Shown here in pieces: positions 24,883-33,301 of a DNA stretch of 43,320 nt; position 1 is the stretch's first letter; each line of letters opens with the position of its first letter. The position numbers and the translations under genes are program-made. The stretch covers positions 1-43,320 of the forward strand of contig NZ_CALFXI010000086.1 in the NCBI RefSeq assembly GCF_937958065.1, in the 5' to 3' direction. Below the pieces are notes generated by a model. That model was not told where the DNA came from. It did not search any database and saw only the letters and a list, made by a program, of their open reading frames with translations. This DNA comes from an uncultured Steroidobacter sp. (lineage in GTDB: Bacteria > Pseudomonadota > Gammaproteobacteria > Steroidobacterales > Steroidobacteraceae).

Positions 24883-25830
24883 ATGGATGCTCTGGCGGCC
24901 GTCGTCACCCTGCTGAAGCCACAAACCATCCTGTCCAAAATCGTCCGCGGCGGAGGTCGCTGGGGCGTGCGGTATCCGCGCTTCGGGCAACCGAGCTTTG
25001 CCCTGGTGATCGATGGGCCGTGCTGGCTCACGGTGGAGCAGTCGCGTCCGACGATGCTCGAGCCCGGCGATTTCATCCTGTTTCCGGCGACGCCCGAATT
25101 CACACTGGCCAGCGATGCACAGGTGAAGCCGAAGGCGATGCAGACCATTCCGACGGAGCACGTCGACGAGGTGATCCACGGCGATCTGAGCGCGGCGCCG
25201 CTGGTGAGCCTGCTGGGCGGCTATTTCGCATTCGATCCGATCAATGCGTCGATGCTGGTGGATCTGTTGCCGCCGATGTTGCACATCCGTGCCAGGGATC
25301 CGGCGAGCAGGAACGTCGCGCCCATCGTGGCGCTGATCGAGCGGGAAACGAGCGACAAGCGCCCGGGGCAGGCGCTCGTGCTGACCCGACTCATCGAGAT
25401 CATGCTGGTCGAAGCGCTGCGCTCGGCGCCCCCGGATCAGCAATCCGGCGGACTCTTGGCGGGGCTGCGCGATTCGCAACTCGCCATCGCGTTGCGCGGC
25501 ATTCATATGAACACGTCTCATCCATGGACGCTCGCCACGCTGGCGCGCCTGGCGGGGATGTCACGATCTTCTTTCGCCGAGCGGTTCTCTCGTGTCATCG
25601 GCACGACGCCGCTCAATTATCTGTTGCAGTGGCGGATCGCGGTCGCCAAAAACATGCTGGCTCATGAACAGAGGTCGGTGGCGGAAACCGCGCTCGCGGT
25701 CGGATATCAATCGGCCAGCGCGTTCAGCACGGCGTTCAGTCGGGAAACGGGGCGCTCGCCGAAGGAGTTTGTCGATGATGTCGACCGAGCTTACATGGCC
25801 GACGCCGCGCCTCGCCGTGTCGTGACGTAA
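24883..25830 (+). CDS. AraC family transcriptional regulator (cupin_6 type)
   Basis: The ATG at 24883 gives 315 residues; the frame is open far upstream but that part lies antisense in the SDR gene. The N-terminal sensor half has GGGRWGVRYPRFGQPSFALV, PGDFILFPATPEF and a later LLGGYFAF, the AraC-binding-like cupin_6 pattern. The C-terminal two-HTH domain runs from about residue 210 (HPWTLATLARLAGMSRSSFA; VAETALAVGYQSASAFSTAF; GRSPKEF). It likely regulates the divergent SDR gene in response to an unknown small molecule. Confidence 0.92.
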   Translation: MDALAAVVTLLKPQTILSKIVRGGGRWGVRYPRFGQPSFALVIDGPCWLTVEQSRPTMLEPGDFILFPATPEFTLASDAQVKPKAMQTIPTEHVDEVIHGDLSAAPLVSLLGGYFAFDPINASMLVDLLPPMLHIRARDPASRNVAPIVALIERETSDKRPGQALVLTRLIEIMLVEALRSAPPDQQSGGLLAGLRDSQLAIALRGIHMNTSHPWTLATLARLAGMSRSSFAERFSRVIGTTPLNYLLQWRIAVAKNMLAHEQRSVAETALAVGYQSASAFSTAFSRETGRSPKEFVDDVDRAYMADAAPRRVVT

Positions 25831-25912
25831 TGTGCTGACGGAATTTTAGTTCTTCGGTCGTGGCACACGGCTTGCTGCGACACGCATCGTCGTCATCAGC
25901 TCAAGGAAACAC

Positions 25913-27094
25913 ATGAGCGCTCTGCACGAGAGGATTCGAATCCCGGCACTGCTCGGTTTGGCCATCGCGACCTGCCTTGCGTCGACGGCCAACGCGACCA
26001 TCATCTATAGCGGCCCGTCCACGTACACCATCGACTCGACGGTCAACGACAACGTCATCGTCAATAACAGCGCCGCGGTACTCAATGTCGAGTCGGGCGG
26101 CGTCGTGCAGGGAGTGAACGATCCGACAGTGCTCGGCGCGGTGCGCACTCAAGCCGGCACGCTGAACGTTCGGGGCAATGGGCGAATCGAAGCCGGCGCG
26201 GGGCAGAGCACCGCGATCAGCATGCGTGGCAATCCGGCCATCGTCAGGCTCTCCGAGCAGGCTTCGGTGACCGGCAATGTCGTCATGGAATTCACCCCGG
26301 CCGGGTGGAGCACCGAGTCGTCGTCCGTTCAGCTTCATGTGCAGGATCAGGCCGAGATCAATGGCAACTTGGTCTACGCGGGCTACGTGCGGCTGCAGGA
26401 TCAAGCTCGCATCAACGGCAACATCAGCAATGGCGACAATGGCAGCATCCGCCTGGACATGCTCGGCGGCGAGGTGGCCGGGACGGTCACGTTCGGCGGC
26501 TTGAACGACTACGTATTCAACATGTCCGGTGGCTCCATCCTCGGTGGCTTCCGGGGTGCTGCCGGCTATGTAGACATGACGATGACAGGCGGCTACATCG
26601 GCAACGGTTTTCGCACCGGTGACGCTGTCGATGGCACGATCAGAGGCGGCAAGATCGACGGTGGCATCGAGCTCTTCGGCCGTACCGGCGGCGGGAGCAA
26701 TCTGATCGTGACGGGCGGGCGCTTCGACACGGTCGCGGGCGACTACCTGTTATCCATGACGAGCTCGCTCTCTCCGAGTTCGCCGTGGCCCAACAGTCTC
26801 GACATCCTGGGCGGCCAGTGGGGCTATGACGAAGCGGGGTTGGGGTTCCTGTTCGATACGGGCGTGAACTTCAGCATCACTGGCTGGGACCTCACCTTCA
26901 TCGACGGCCTGCTGAGCGGCTACCTGCTCGACGGCAGCTGGTTCAGCAATCAATTCACCTTCGGCGCCAACTGGTACGGCACCTTCACGATCAACAACGT
27001 TCCTCAGAACGTGCCCGAGCCGGGCACCCTGGGGCTGCTGCTGGCAAGCGCGGTGGGGATGATGTTTGCTCGGCGGCGTCGGGCGGCGGGCTGA
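25913..27094 (+). CDS. PEP-CTERM sorting domain surface protein
   Basis: The 393-residue product has an N-terminal signal peptide (hydrophobic PALLGLAIATCLASTANA). A long middle region is rich in Gly/Asn/Asp/Thr with recurring short beta motifs such as NGNISNGDNGSIRLDMLGG and GGYIGNGFRTGD, suggesting a beta-solenoid. The C-terminal sorting tag is VPEPGTLGLLLASAVGMMFA then RRRR (about 367-390). PEP-CTERM proteins are processed by exosortase and linked to extracellular polysaccharide, so the organism should encode EpsH/XrtA. AAGGA lies about 10 bases before the start. It converges with the DUF1003 gene with three bases between the stops. Confidence 0.9.
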   Translation: MSALHERIRIPALLGLAIATCLASTANATIIYSGPSTYTIDSTVNDNVIVNNSAAVLNVESGGVVQGVNDPTVLGAVRTQAGTLNVRGNGRIEAGAGQSTAISMRGNPAIVRLSEQASVTGNVVMEFTPAGWSTESSSVQLHVQDQAEINGNLVYAGYVRLQDQARINGNISNGDNGSIRLDMLGGEVAGTVTFGGLNDYVFNMSGGSILGGFRGAAGYVDMTMTGGYIGNGFRTGDAVDGTIRGGKIDGGIELFGRTGGGSNLIVTGGRFDTVAGDYLLSMTSSLSPSSPWPNSLDILGGQWGYDEAGLGFLFDTGVNFSITGWDLTFIDGLLSGYLLDGSWFSNQFTFGANWYGTFTINNVPQNVPEPGTLGLLLASAVGMMFARRRRAAG

Positions 27095-27097
27095 CAG

Positions 27098-27634
27098 CTA
27101 GCTCTGGCCCGCGTCGTCCGTCGTCGCTTTGTCGATCGCGTCGAGCACTTGCTCGGGCGAGACGTCGCACTCCAGTTCGTCGAGCTCCGGTATTGGCAGC
27201 TGCGCGTCCACTTTCTTCGCGATCGCATTCACCAGCTGGATGACGCGGGTCAACTCATGCTCCGTGAGCAGGCTGATCTGCAGATCGAGATCCGCGCGCC
27301 GATCCGCCTCGCGCTGCATGCGATTCTGGGTGACCAGCACGAACGTGCTCAGAAAGATGGCCTCGACCGACGCCGCCGTGGCGAGCAGGACGAACGTGGG
27401 ATCGAAAGGCTTCAGTGGCGTCCAGCCGACGTTGATCAGCGTCCAGACCGCGACGATCGCGAGATGTACATAGACGAACGGCAGACTGCCGGCGGCGCCG
27501 GTGATCGCGTCAGCGATCCGCTGCTGTAACGTCCGCGATTGCTCCTCTCGACTTTGTCTTTGCAACAGGGCATCGATATTCCTCGCAACGACACTCGGGC
27601 CACCGGGCGATTTGGTGAAGGTCTGCCGCTCCAT
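27098..27634 (-). CDS. DUF1003 membrane protein
   Basis: The 178-residue product has two transmembrane segments (FVYVHLAIVAVWTLINVGW and FVLLATAASVEAIFLSTFVL) joined by a short TPLKPFDPT loop. Then comes NRMQREADRRADLDLQISLL, the DUF1003 signature. An acidic cytoplasmic tail follows. Function unknown. It is divergent from the SF1 helicase, with about 96 bp between them. Confidence 0.88.
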   Translation of the reverse strand: MERQTFTKSPGGPSVVARNIDALLQRQSREEQSRTLQQRIADAITGAAGSLPFVYVHLAIVAVWTLINVGWTPLKPFDPTFVLLATAASVEAIFLSTFVLVTQNRMQREADRRADLDLQISLLTEHELTRVIQLVNAIAKKVDAQLPIPELDELECDVSPEQVLDAIDKATTDDAGQS

Positions 27635-27693
27635 ACCGACGCGAACGCGTGCCCGACGAATCAGTTCCTGGCGGTCGACCGGCTGCGTCAGCG

Positions 27694-27731
27694 TACAATG
27701 CAGCCTGAACTGTCATTGCCTGCCATTCTCA
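27694..27731 (+). promoter_or_regulatory. Possible -10 element and start choice for the SF1 helicase
   Basis: TACAAT at 27694-27699 is a good -10 hexamer, but no convincing -35 lies 16-18 bases upstream. If real, transcription begins near 27706. That excludes the ATG at 27698 and favours the ATG at 27731 (or 27740), with a 25-base leader. No Shine-Dalgarno is obvious. Confidence 0.3.
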
Positions 27732-29656
27732 TGTCATCCATGCTCTCGGTCGACGCGCGCCTCTATCTGCCCCTGAGCGAGCAACAGCTGGCGTCCGTCC
27801 TGGATGACAGCGTCGACTTCGAGACCGCCATCGCCGCGCTGGACGTTCCCCAGCTGGCCTCGCTGATCCTGCTGCATTCGCTGCCTTCGCTGCCGGTGGA
27901 GCAGGCGTCTCGTGCGGAGTTCATGCTCGGTCGTGCCATCGAGCTGGCCAATGCGCAATGTGCCAATGTGGGCCTGGCCGAGTTTCGTCGAGGCGTGAGT
28001 CGCGACCTGAACCGAGCGCGCCTGCAGGCCGGGCAGCGCCTGATGGATGACTACGGCATCGCCCTCCTGGACAACGAGCTCGCCACTTGGCGCAGCTACC
28101 TCGATGAAAACCGCGAGTGGGATCGCGAGTTCTGCGACCGTCACCGAGAGCGGCTGCGGGAACGGCTGGAACGAGTGGTGTTGCCCTCGGGAGAAGGGTG
28201 CCTGCTCACCGGGCAGCAAAGCGGTGTCTACCGAACGGTGATGGCCCAATCGGACGATCACCTGCATGTGCAAGGGTATGCAGGCACCGGCAAGTCTCTG
28301 CTGATCCACGCGCTGCTGGATTTGTTGGGAAGCGGGCCGCGGCAAGTGCTGGTGCTGGCGGAGCGACCGCGTCAGCTGCGCGCGCTCATGGCGGGTATCG
28401 AGGGCATCGATCGGGTCGAAGGAATGACGTTCGGCCAGCTGGCGGCGCAGATCACCCCGGCCGATTTGATCGGTCGCGGTCAACGGGGCCGATACTTCGA
28501 CAACGACAGTCGGCATCCGATGTACGACGACGTGATGGTTCGTCACCTGGGCGTGCATCCCGTCGGTGCTTACTCCGCGATCCAGATTGTCCGGCTCGCG
28601 CGCCGGACCGTCGCTTCGTTCTGTGCGACGGGCGACAGCGAGATTGGAGAGCAGCATCTGCCGGGGGGAATCGATGACCCGGTCGCGCGACAAGTTGTTC
28701 TGCATCACTCAGCCGAGCTGTGGGCGGCGACGATTGCTCCGCCGTCCAGCGATTTCCGGCCGCCGCTGCGCGTCTTTCATCAAATCAAGCTCGCGGCGCT
28801 CCAGCGGTGGCGCGTCCCAGCGAAGTACACGCACATTCTGCTCGACGAATGCCACGATCTGTCCAAGCCGCTGCTGCAGATCCTGGACGCCAGTCCGCAA
28901 GCGGCCATTTCTTTCGGAGATGAATATCAGCACTTGCGCGGGCGCGCTCAGTCACGCGGCAGGACCATCAGGCGATGCGAAATCACTCATTCGGTGCGTT
29001 CGGCCAAGGCGATCGAGGCAATTGCCAATCCCATCATTCAGGCGCATCCGGGCGACACCAAGGCGCCGTTCCTGGGACATCGCAAGTTTCGCGCTGAAGT
29101 GGTCTATTACCCGACCGCGCAGATCCCGTCGCGACCTGCCGCCATCCTGGCGCGAGATCGTTGGGAGCTGTTCGACTGGGTGGACCGGCTGGCCAGTCGG
29201 GGGCTCACGATGCGACCGTTGAGCGACTTCGCGCAGCTGGGGCAGTGGGTCAACGATTGCATCGAGCTCTATGCTCATGGCTCGCGCCCGAGGGACGCGT
29301 CGCTGTTTCGTTTCCATTCTTGGGACGATGTCCGCGACGCGTTTGGCACGAATCCTGGATTTCAAACGGTCGATGAACTGCTGCGGAAAGGTTACTCACG
29401 CGAGCACTGGGCGCGAGCCGCCGATCATGTCGTTCCGAATGCGATTGGCGGATATGCGGTGGGGTTGATCGAAGACGTTCGCAATCTGGAGTTTCCGGAA
29501 GTGATGGTGGCGCCGAACGTCGTGACGGATCTTTGGAGCGAGGTGCCGAGCGTTCGTGTCACCGCAAGCTCGTTGGTGTACGTCGCGGTCACGCGTGCTC
29601 AGCATCGGTTGTTCGTGCCGCAGGCGTTGAAGGATTGGATTGAGGATCGGCGGTAG
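27731..29656 (+). CDS. UvrD-like SF1 DNA helicase with DECH box
   Basis: The 641-residue product has about 175 N-terminal residues I do not recognise (helical, charged). The helicase core follows: Walker A GYAGTGKS (182-189), motif II ILLDECHDL (369-377, DECH in place of DEAQ/DEAx), motif III-like FGDEYQHLRG (395-404), and C-terminal motif VI VYVAVTRAQHRLFVP (616-630). The C-terminal domain resembles UvrD_C_2-type proteins. It should be an ATP-driven DNA or RNA translocase. The frame is open further upstream, but that part overlaps the divergent DUF1003 gene. It ends 18 bases from the stop of the convergent HEPN/pseudo-helicase gene. Confidence 0.85.
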   Translation: MSSMLSVDARLYLPLSEQQLASVLDDSVDFETAIAALDVPQLASLILLHSLPSLPVEQASRAEFMLGRAIELANAQCANVGLAEFRRGVSRDLNRARLQAGQRLMDDYGIALLDNELATWRSYLDENREWDREFCDRHRERLRERLERVVLPSGEGCLLTGQQSGVYRTVMAQSDDHLHVQGYAGTGKSLLIHALLDLLGSGPRQVLVLAERPRQLRALMAGIEGIDRVEGMTFGQLAAQITPADLIGRGQRGRYFDNDSRHPMYDDVMVRHLGVHPVGAYSAIQIVRLARRTVASFCATGDSEIGEQHLPGGIDDPVARQVVLHHSAELWAATIAPPSSDFRPPLRVFHQIKLAALQRWRVPAKYTHILLDECHDLSKPLLQILDASPQAAISFGDEYQHLRGRAQSRGRTIRRCEITHSVRSAKAIEAIANPIIQAHPGDTKAPFLGHRKFRAEVVYYPTAQIPSRPAAILARDRWELFDWVDRLASRGLTMRPLSDFAQLGQWVNDCIELYAHGSRPRDASLFRFHSWDDVRDAFGTNPGFQTVDELLRKGYSREHWARAADHVVPNAIGGYAVGLIEDVRNLEFPEVMVAPNVVTDLWSEVPSVRVTASSLVYVAVTRAQHRLFVPQALKDWIEDRR

Positions 29657-29674
29657 GGACTGATGGACTCGGGA

Positions 29675-31609
29675 TCACGGCAGTGTGGCCTGTCCCAATG
29701 CGAATCCCTCCAGGTGGAAGAACTTATTCGACGCATAGTCCACCAACGTTGCACTCGCCTTGTCGCTATGCAAGGACGCGAGCCGCCCGATGACGTTCAA
29801 CAGCGCGCCGCGACTGAGCGGGCAGGTCACATAGGCGCAATGAAGTAGCGGCACGTCGATGCCTGTCCAGCGTTTCGCAGACACGACGATGTGAGGCTGG
29901 GCGCCTTCCCGGCAGAAGTTCCAGATCAGTGTGCGGGTTTCCTCATCGGAGAGCGTCGACGAAAGCACGGCGACGTACGATGCATCGCCCAGCTGCTCGT
30001 GGATGACGGCCCTCTGCAGCTCGTGGCAGAGCGCGTTCGCCGTTTCGATGGAATCGACGACCACCAGCGCCTTACCTGCGAAGATCTGCTGGCGTTCGGA
30101 GAAATGTGCCACGATGTCGCTGGCCAGCAGTTTCATTCCGGCTTCCGTCCAGCGGAAGCCCCGTGGCTGGAGGACGTCGATTTCATCGACGGTCAACCAT
30201 TCGTCCAGTCCCGGGTCCAACCAGTCCAACTCGTCGGCGCGGGGCAGAATTCTTTGCAACAGATTCACCGGGGTGGCGTAGCCATCCTTGATCGCCTCAG
30301 GTAGCGAATAACTTCCAATGATTGGCACCGGGGGCTCAGAGCCCGGCCGCACTCGGACCAGGTGGTGGAGGAATGAAATGACGTGCGCCTGGGGCAGCAG
30401 CTTGCGAACGGCGTGATCGATCACATCGAAATCGTAGCCGATCAGCAAAACATTCTTCTGAACGGGATCGCGCGCCAGGGCCTGCATCAGCCCCTGAATG
30501 GTGATGATGTTTATGGTGCCAGCGGCTCTAACACTCTCGCTGAACCCTTTGCTGCCCGGCGCACGTACCGGGCATGACCCCTTTCGGTCGAGATGCTCGA
30601 GGCGGTAATACAGCTGCTGCGTGCTCGCGCTTCGGTCCGCAACGATGAGGACAGCCCAATCCGCCAGGGGCAGTTGTTGCGATAGCAATGTGACATAGGC
30701 GTCGACCGTGAGTGACAGCCCGGATCCCACCGATTGGCACACGTATCCGATCTCATGTCGGCCTTCATCAATACCTTTGAGCGTGGCATCGACGGCTCGT
30801 AACGCGAGCGTTGCCTGGTACTCGCGCAAAGGCGCTTCCACGCGTGCCTTCAACTGCTCCAACCGCTCCTGCAGGGTGCGCAATTCCTGCGGATTGGCGG
30901 CCACTTCCCGTTCGTCGGCGAGCGAATCTGCGATTGCTTCGGCCCTGCTCAACGCATCGATGAGGTCTCGGCTGGTATCTGGCGCATCCTCGTTCAGAAC
31001 GCTGGCCAGCACTTGCTCGTCGGTCGGCGTGACCGCGGACGCCGCAGCAATGAGATCGCGCAGCGCTCCGATGTCTTTGCGAAGCTCGATGACGGCCGCG
31101 AAGATCTGATTCTCGGGCGACGGCGCATGCGTGGTCTGGATTTCTACCGGTTTGCCGGAAGTCTCGGCAGCCAGCAGCGCGTCCGCATCCACGTTGAACA
31201 GGATCGAGAACACCCAAACCGCGATCCCCCGCAGCGACTCGACATCCTCTCGCTTGGGTACGCTGACACTGTTGGCGTGATATAGATCGTTGCGAATGCG
31301 GTGGTAGTAGATGATCTCGGCCCGTTCCACGAGCATCTGCTCCTGCAGCACCCGGCAGACGTAATGCTCCAGGAAATCGAGCTTGCTGTGATAGTTCCTC
31401 AACCACTTGGAAACGTCGGCCTCCGGGAAGCTTCGGTTGGCGCGCTGCGAAGGGTGCAGATCCAGATAGGTCGTGATCGCCAGCTCGATGGCATTGTCGT
31501 AGCTGATCAATGCCATGCGGCGATCGAAATCGCCACCGTCGTGACGATGCTGATCTGCGTGCCTGAGCAGCTCGTAGGGGCCGATAGCCCACCGTTTCAA
31601 GGTCGCCAT
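29675..31609 (-). CDS. HEPN-domain protein fused to inactive HsdR-like SF2 helicase module
   Basis: In this 644-residue protein, residues about 20-140 are helical with RNDLYH at 106-111, the Rx4H catalytic motif of HEPN ribonucleases. After a coiled-coil linker (about 210-260) comes an SF2 module resembling type I restriction HsdR: REYQATLALRAVDATL (262-277), a Walker A position reading VGSGLS (294-299) with Leu for the essential Lys, and IGYDFDVID (390-398) where a DEAH box should be. Next are SYSLPEAIKDGYATPV (433-448), VVVDSIETANALCHEL (516-531) and motifs V-VI in WTGIDVPLLH...IGR (581-609). An RNase effector joined to an ATPase-dead sensor is a plausible antiviral design. That role is inference; no hsdM or hsdS is nearby. 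Confidence 0.72.
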   Translation of the reverse strand: MATLKRWAIGPYELLRHADQHRHDGGDFDRRMALISYDNAIELAITTYLDLHPSQRANRSFPEADVSKWLRNYHSKLDFLEHYVCRVLQEQMLVERAEIIYYHRIRNDLYHANSVSVPKREDVESLRGIAVWVFSILFNVDADALLAAETSGKPVEIQTTHAPSPENQIFAAVIELRKDIGALRDLIAAASAVTPTDEQVLASVLNEDAPDTSRDLIDALSRAEAIADSLADEREVAANPQELRTLQERLEQLKARVEAPLREYQATLALRAVDATLKGIDEGRHEIGYVCQSVGSGLSLTVDAYVTLLSQQLPLADWAVLIVADRSASTQQLYYRLEHLDRKGSCPVRAPGSKGFSESVRAAGTINIITIQGLMQALARDPVQKNVLLIGYDFDVIDHAVRKLLPQAHVISFLHHLVRVRPGSEPPVPIIGSYSLPEAIKDGYATPVNLLQRILPRADELDWLDPGLDEWLTVDEIDVLQPRGFRWTEAGMKLLASDIVAHFSERQQIFAGKALVVVDSIETANALCHELQRAVIHEQLGDASYVAVLSSTLSDEETRTLIWNFCREGAQPHIVVSAKRWTGIDVPLLHCAYVTCPLSRGALLNVIGRLASLHSDKASATLVDYASNKFFHLEGFALGQATLP

Positions 31610-31617
31610 GGTGACCG

Positions 31618-31646
31618 ATTATTTATCAGCCGCGGCGGGTTGTGAA
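31618..31646 (-). promoter_or_regulatory. Candidate promoter of the HEPN/pseudo-helicase gene
   Basis: On the minus strand TTCACA (31641-31646) is separated by 17 bases from AATAAT (31618-31623). The predicted transcription start falls almost on the ATG at 31607-31609, so the mRNA would be nearly leaderless; no Shine-Dalgarno is visible. A downstream start at Met 32 would cut into the HEPN domain. Confidence 0.35.
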
Positions 31647-31665
31647 TCTTTCGATGTTGGAGCCG

Positions 31666-33075
31666 TTACGGCGAGGGTAATCCTGCACGTGGAGGATTCT
31701 TTGCCGCTCGGCTTCGACGCAGCAGGCTCGCGACGGCCATGCCGAAATCCATTGGCCCGCCGTCCCAGCGGGTGATGGCGGTCGTTTTGTCGATGATGAT
31801 GTCTTTCCGCTCATGCTGGCGAGGCAGTTCGCGCCAGTCGCTCACCGGGTGGCTGTGACCGGTTGCGATGCTGTCGAAGCACTCGCCGTTCGGCTGCACG
31901 AAACGAATCGCGCCATCGTCCAATACTTGGATTTCAACCTTGCCTTCGTGTACGGCGCGGTGGTGGAAGCGGCACAGCGTCACGAGGTTGGATAGCTTCG
32001 TCTCGCCGCCGTGTGCCCAATGGTGGATGTGATGAGCGTCGGTGTATCGGGTGTTGCAGCAGCCGGGGAATCGGCAGCCTTTATCACGAGAGCGGAGTGC
32101 GCGTTGTAGGGCGGGTGGGATGCTTCGCGTCTTGCGGCCGACGTTGAGTGGATCGCCGTTCTCATCTTCCACGATGCCGACTACGCTCGCATCGCACGCG
32201 AGCCGTCTCGCGGTCTCTGTTGCGATGTGAGTTCCGTGTTCGATCTCGCAGCGGCCGGCGCAGCCGGTTTGCAGTGTTTCGGCGTCGACGTGGACAACGA
32301 TTTGGTATTTGTCGCCGCCGTTGGTCGTTGCGGCGCCGTTGGCTAGAAAGCTCTCTGCGAGTAGTTCGAGGGCATCGGCGCGGCGCGTACGAGTGGGTGG
32401 GAATTTAACATTCGGCACTCCAGCTGGAGGATCGGACTCTACGGCCTCCGGTTCGGTCTGCTTTAGATCCTCGGCGGCCGCTTCGAGTGCTTTGATCAGC
32501 AGTGCGCCTGCTTGAGCGGGGAGGCGGCCTTTGATGACGAGCGAGCCGTCATGATCAAACCAGTACCGCAGTTCTCGTCCTTGCTGTTGGCGCTTTTCGC
32601 GGGAGAGTTCTTCGGATTCCTTGGCGGTGCGGTAGTAGTGAACGAGGCGCTCTACGTGCTGCGCGGTTCCGTGGGTTGCGATCATCAGGAAGTAGTCTTC
32701 CGTCGCGGGGCAAGCGACGCGCGTGATCTCTCGCACCTTCGAGTAGCTGATCTCGCCGCGCTCCATCGCCGCGCAGATCTTCGGCAGGTTCTCCAATGCG
32801 CGCGCCGTCCGCACCTTCTCGCGCGCCGCGCAAAAGCCGATGCCGCACTTCCAGTTCAGCCAGTGTGCGCAGGATTGCGTGGCGCCGTCGTTCCAGCCGG
32901 CGCGGCGGTCGAACTCGGCGATGAGAGATAGGAAACGATAGTTGGCGGAGTTGATGTGGCCGGCGAGCTCAGTGATCTGGTCGGCGAGGGCGCGTGTTTC
33001 TTCCATGCGCGCGAAGCGGGCAGCTTGATCGTCGGCGAAGGAGGTTTCCATCGGCGGTCTCGACGAATGGCTCAC
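31666..33075 (-). CDS. DUF222 domain HNH endonuclease
   Basis: The 469-residue product (starting at METSF instead removes eight residues) has an N-terminal DUF222 helical domain (RFLSLIAEFDRRAGWNDGAT; REKVRTARALENLPKICAAM). The C-terminal HNH motif is DAHHIHHWAHGGETKLSNLV then TLCRFHHRAVHEG, with zinc-binding CRFPGC just before it. This family is related to the actinobacterial 13E12 repeat proteins, often multicopy and linked to mobile DNA. Short stretches of this gene recur at 33925-33954 and 35581-35695, supporting past duplication. It may be a selfish or defensive nuclease; the target is unknown. Confidence 0.9.
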   Translation of the reverse strand: MSHSSRPPMETSFADDQAARFARMEETRALADQITELAGHINSANYRFLSLIAEFDRRAGWNDGATQSCAHWLNWKCGIGFCAAREKVRTARALENLPKICAAMERGEISYSKVREITRVACPATEDYFLMIATHGTAQHVERLVHYYRTAKESEELSREKRQQQGRELRYWFDHDGSLVIKGRLPAQAGALLIKALEAAAEDLKQTEPEAVESDPPAGVPNVKFPPTRTRRADALELLAESFLANGAATTNGGDKYQIVVHVDAETLQTGCAGRCEIEHGTHIATETARRLACDASVVGIVEDENGDPLNVGRKTRSIPPALQRALRSRDKGCRFPGCCNTRYTDAHHIHHWAHGGETKLSNLVTLCRFHHRAVHEGKVEIQVLDDGAIRFVQPNGECFDSIATGHSHPVSDWRELPRQHERKDIIIDKTTAITRWDGGPMDFGMAVASLLRRSRAAKNPPRAGLPSP

Positions 33076-33301
33076 GAGGGAAGCAATGTTACTTGGAAGT
33101 CTTGCGGCTGTATATAGAAACAGTCATGCGAACCATACGGACATGGTGGCGCCAGATGTGGCGGGCACATCGAGATTCGTGCATGTTGTCGTCGTCGCAA
33201 CCGGTGGGGCGCTAATGGGGCATCCCTCGGCGCCCGTCAATGGCAACGTAGCGCCGCAATCGGCGTATCATCCGAATGATCTGAACTGATAGTGCTACGT
33301 T

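Noticed and set aside
27539..27730. Longer N-terminus for the SF1 helicase (64 more residues)
   Set aside because: It would overlap the divergent DUF1003 gene by about 96 bases and carries no recognisable sequence; ATG 27731 or 27698 is more likely.
29675..31609. Annotation as a type I restriction enzyme HsdR subunit
   Set aside because: Walker A Lys and the DEAD box are missing, the N-terminus is HEPN-like instead of a PD-(D/E)XK nuclease, and there is no HsdM or HsdS gene.
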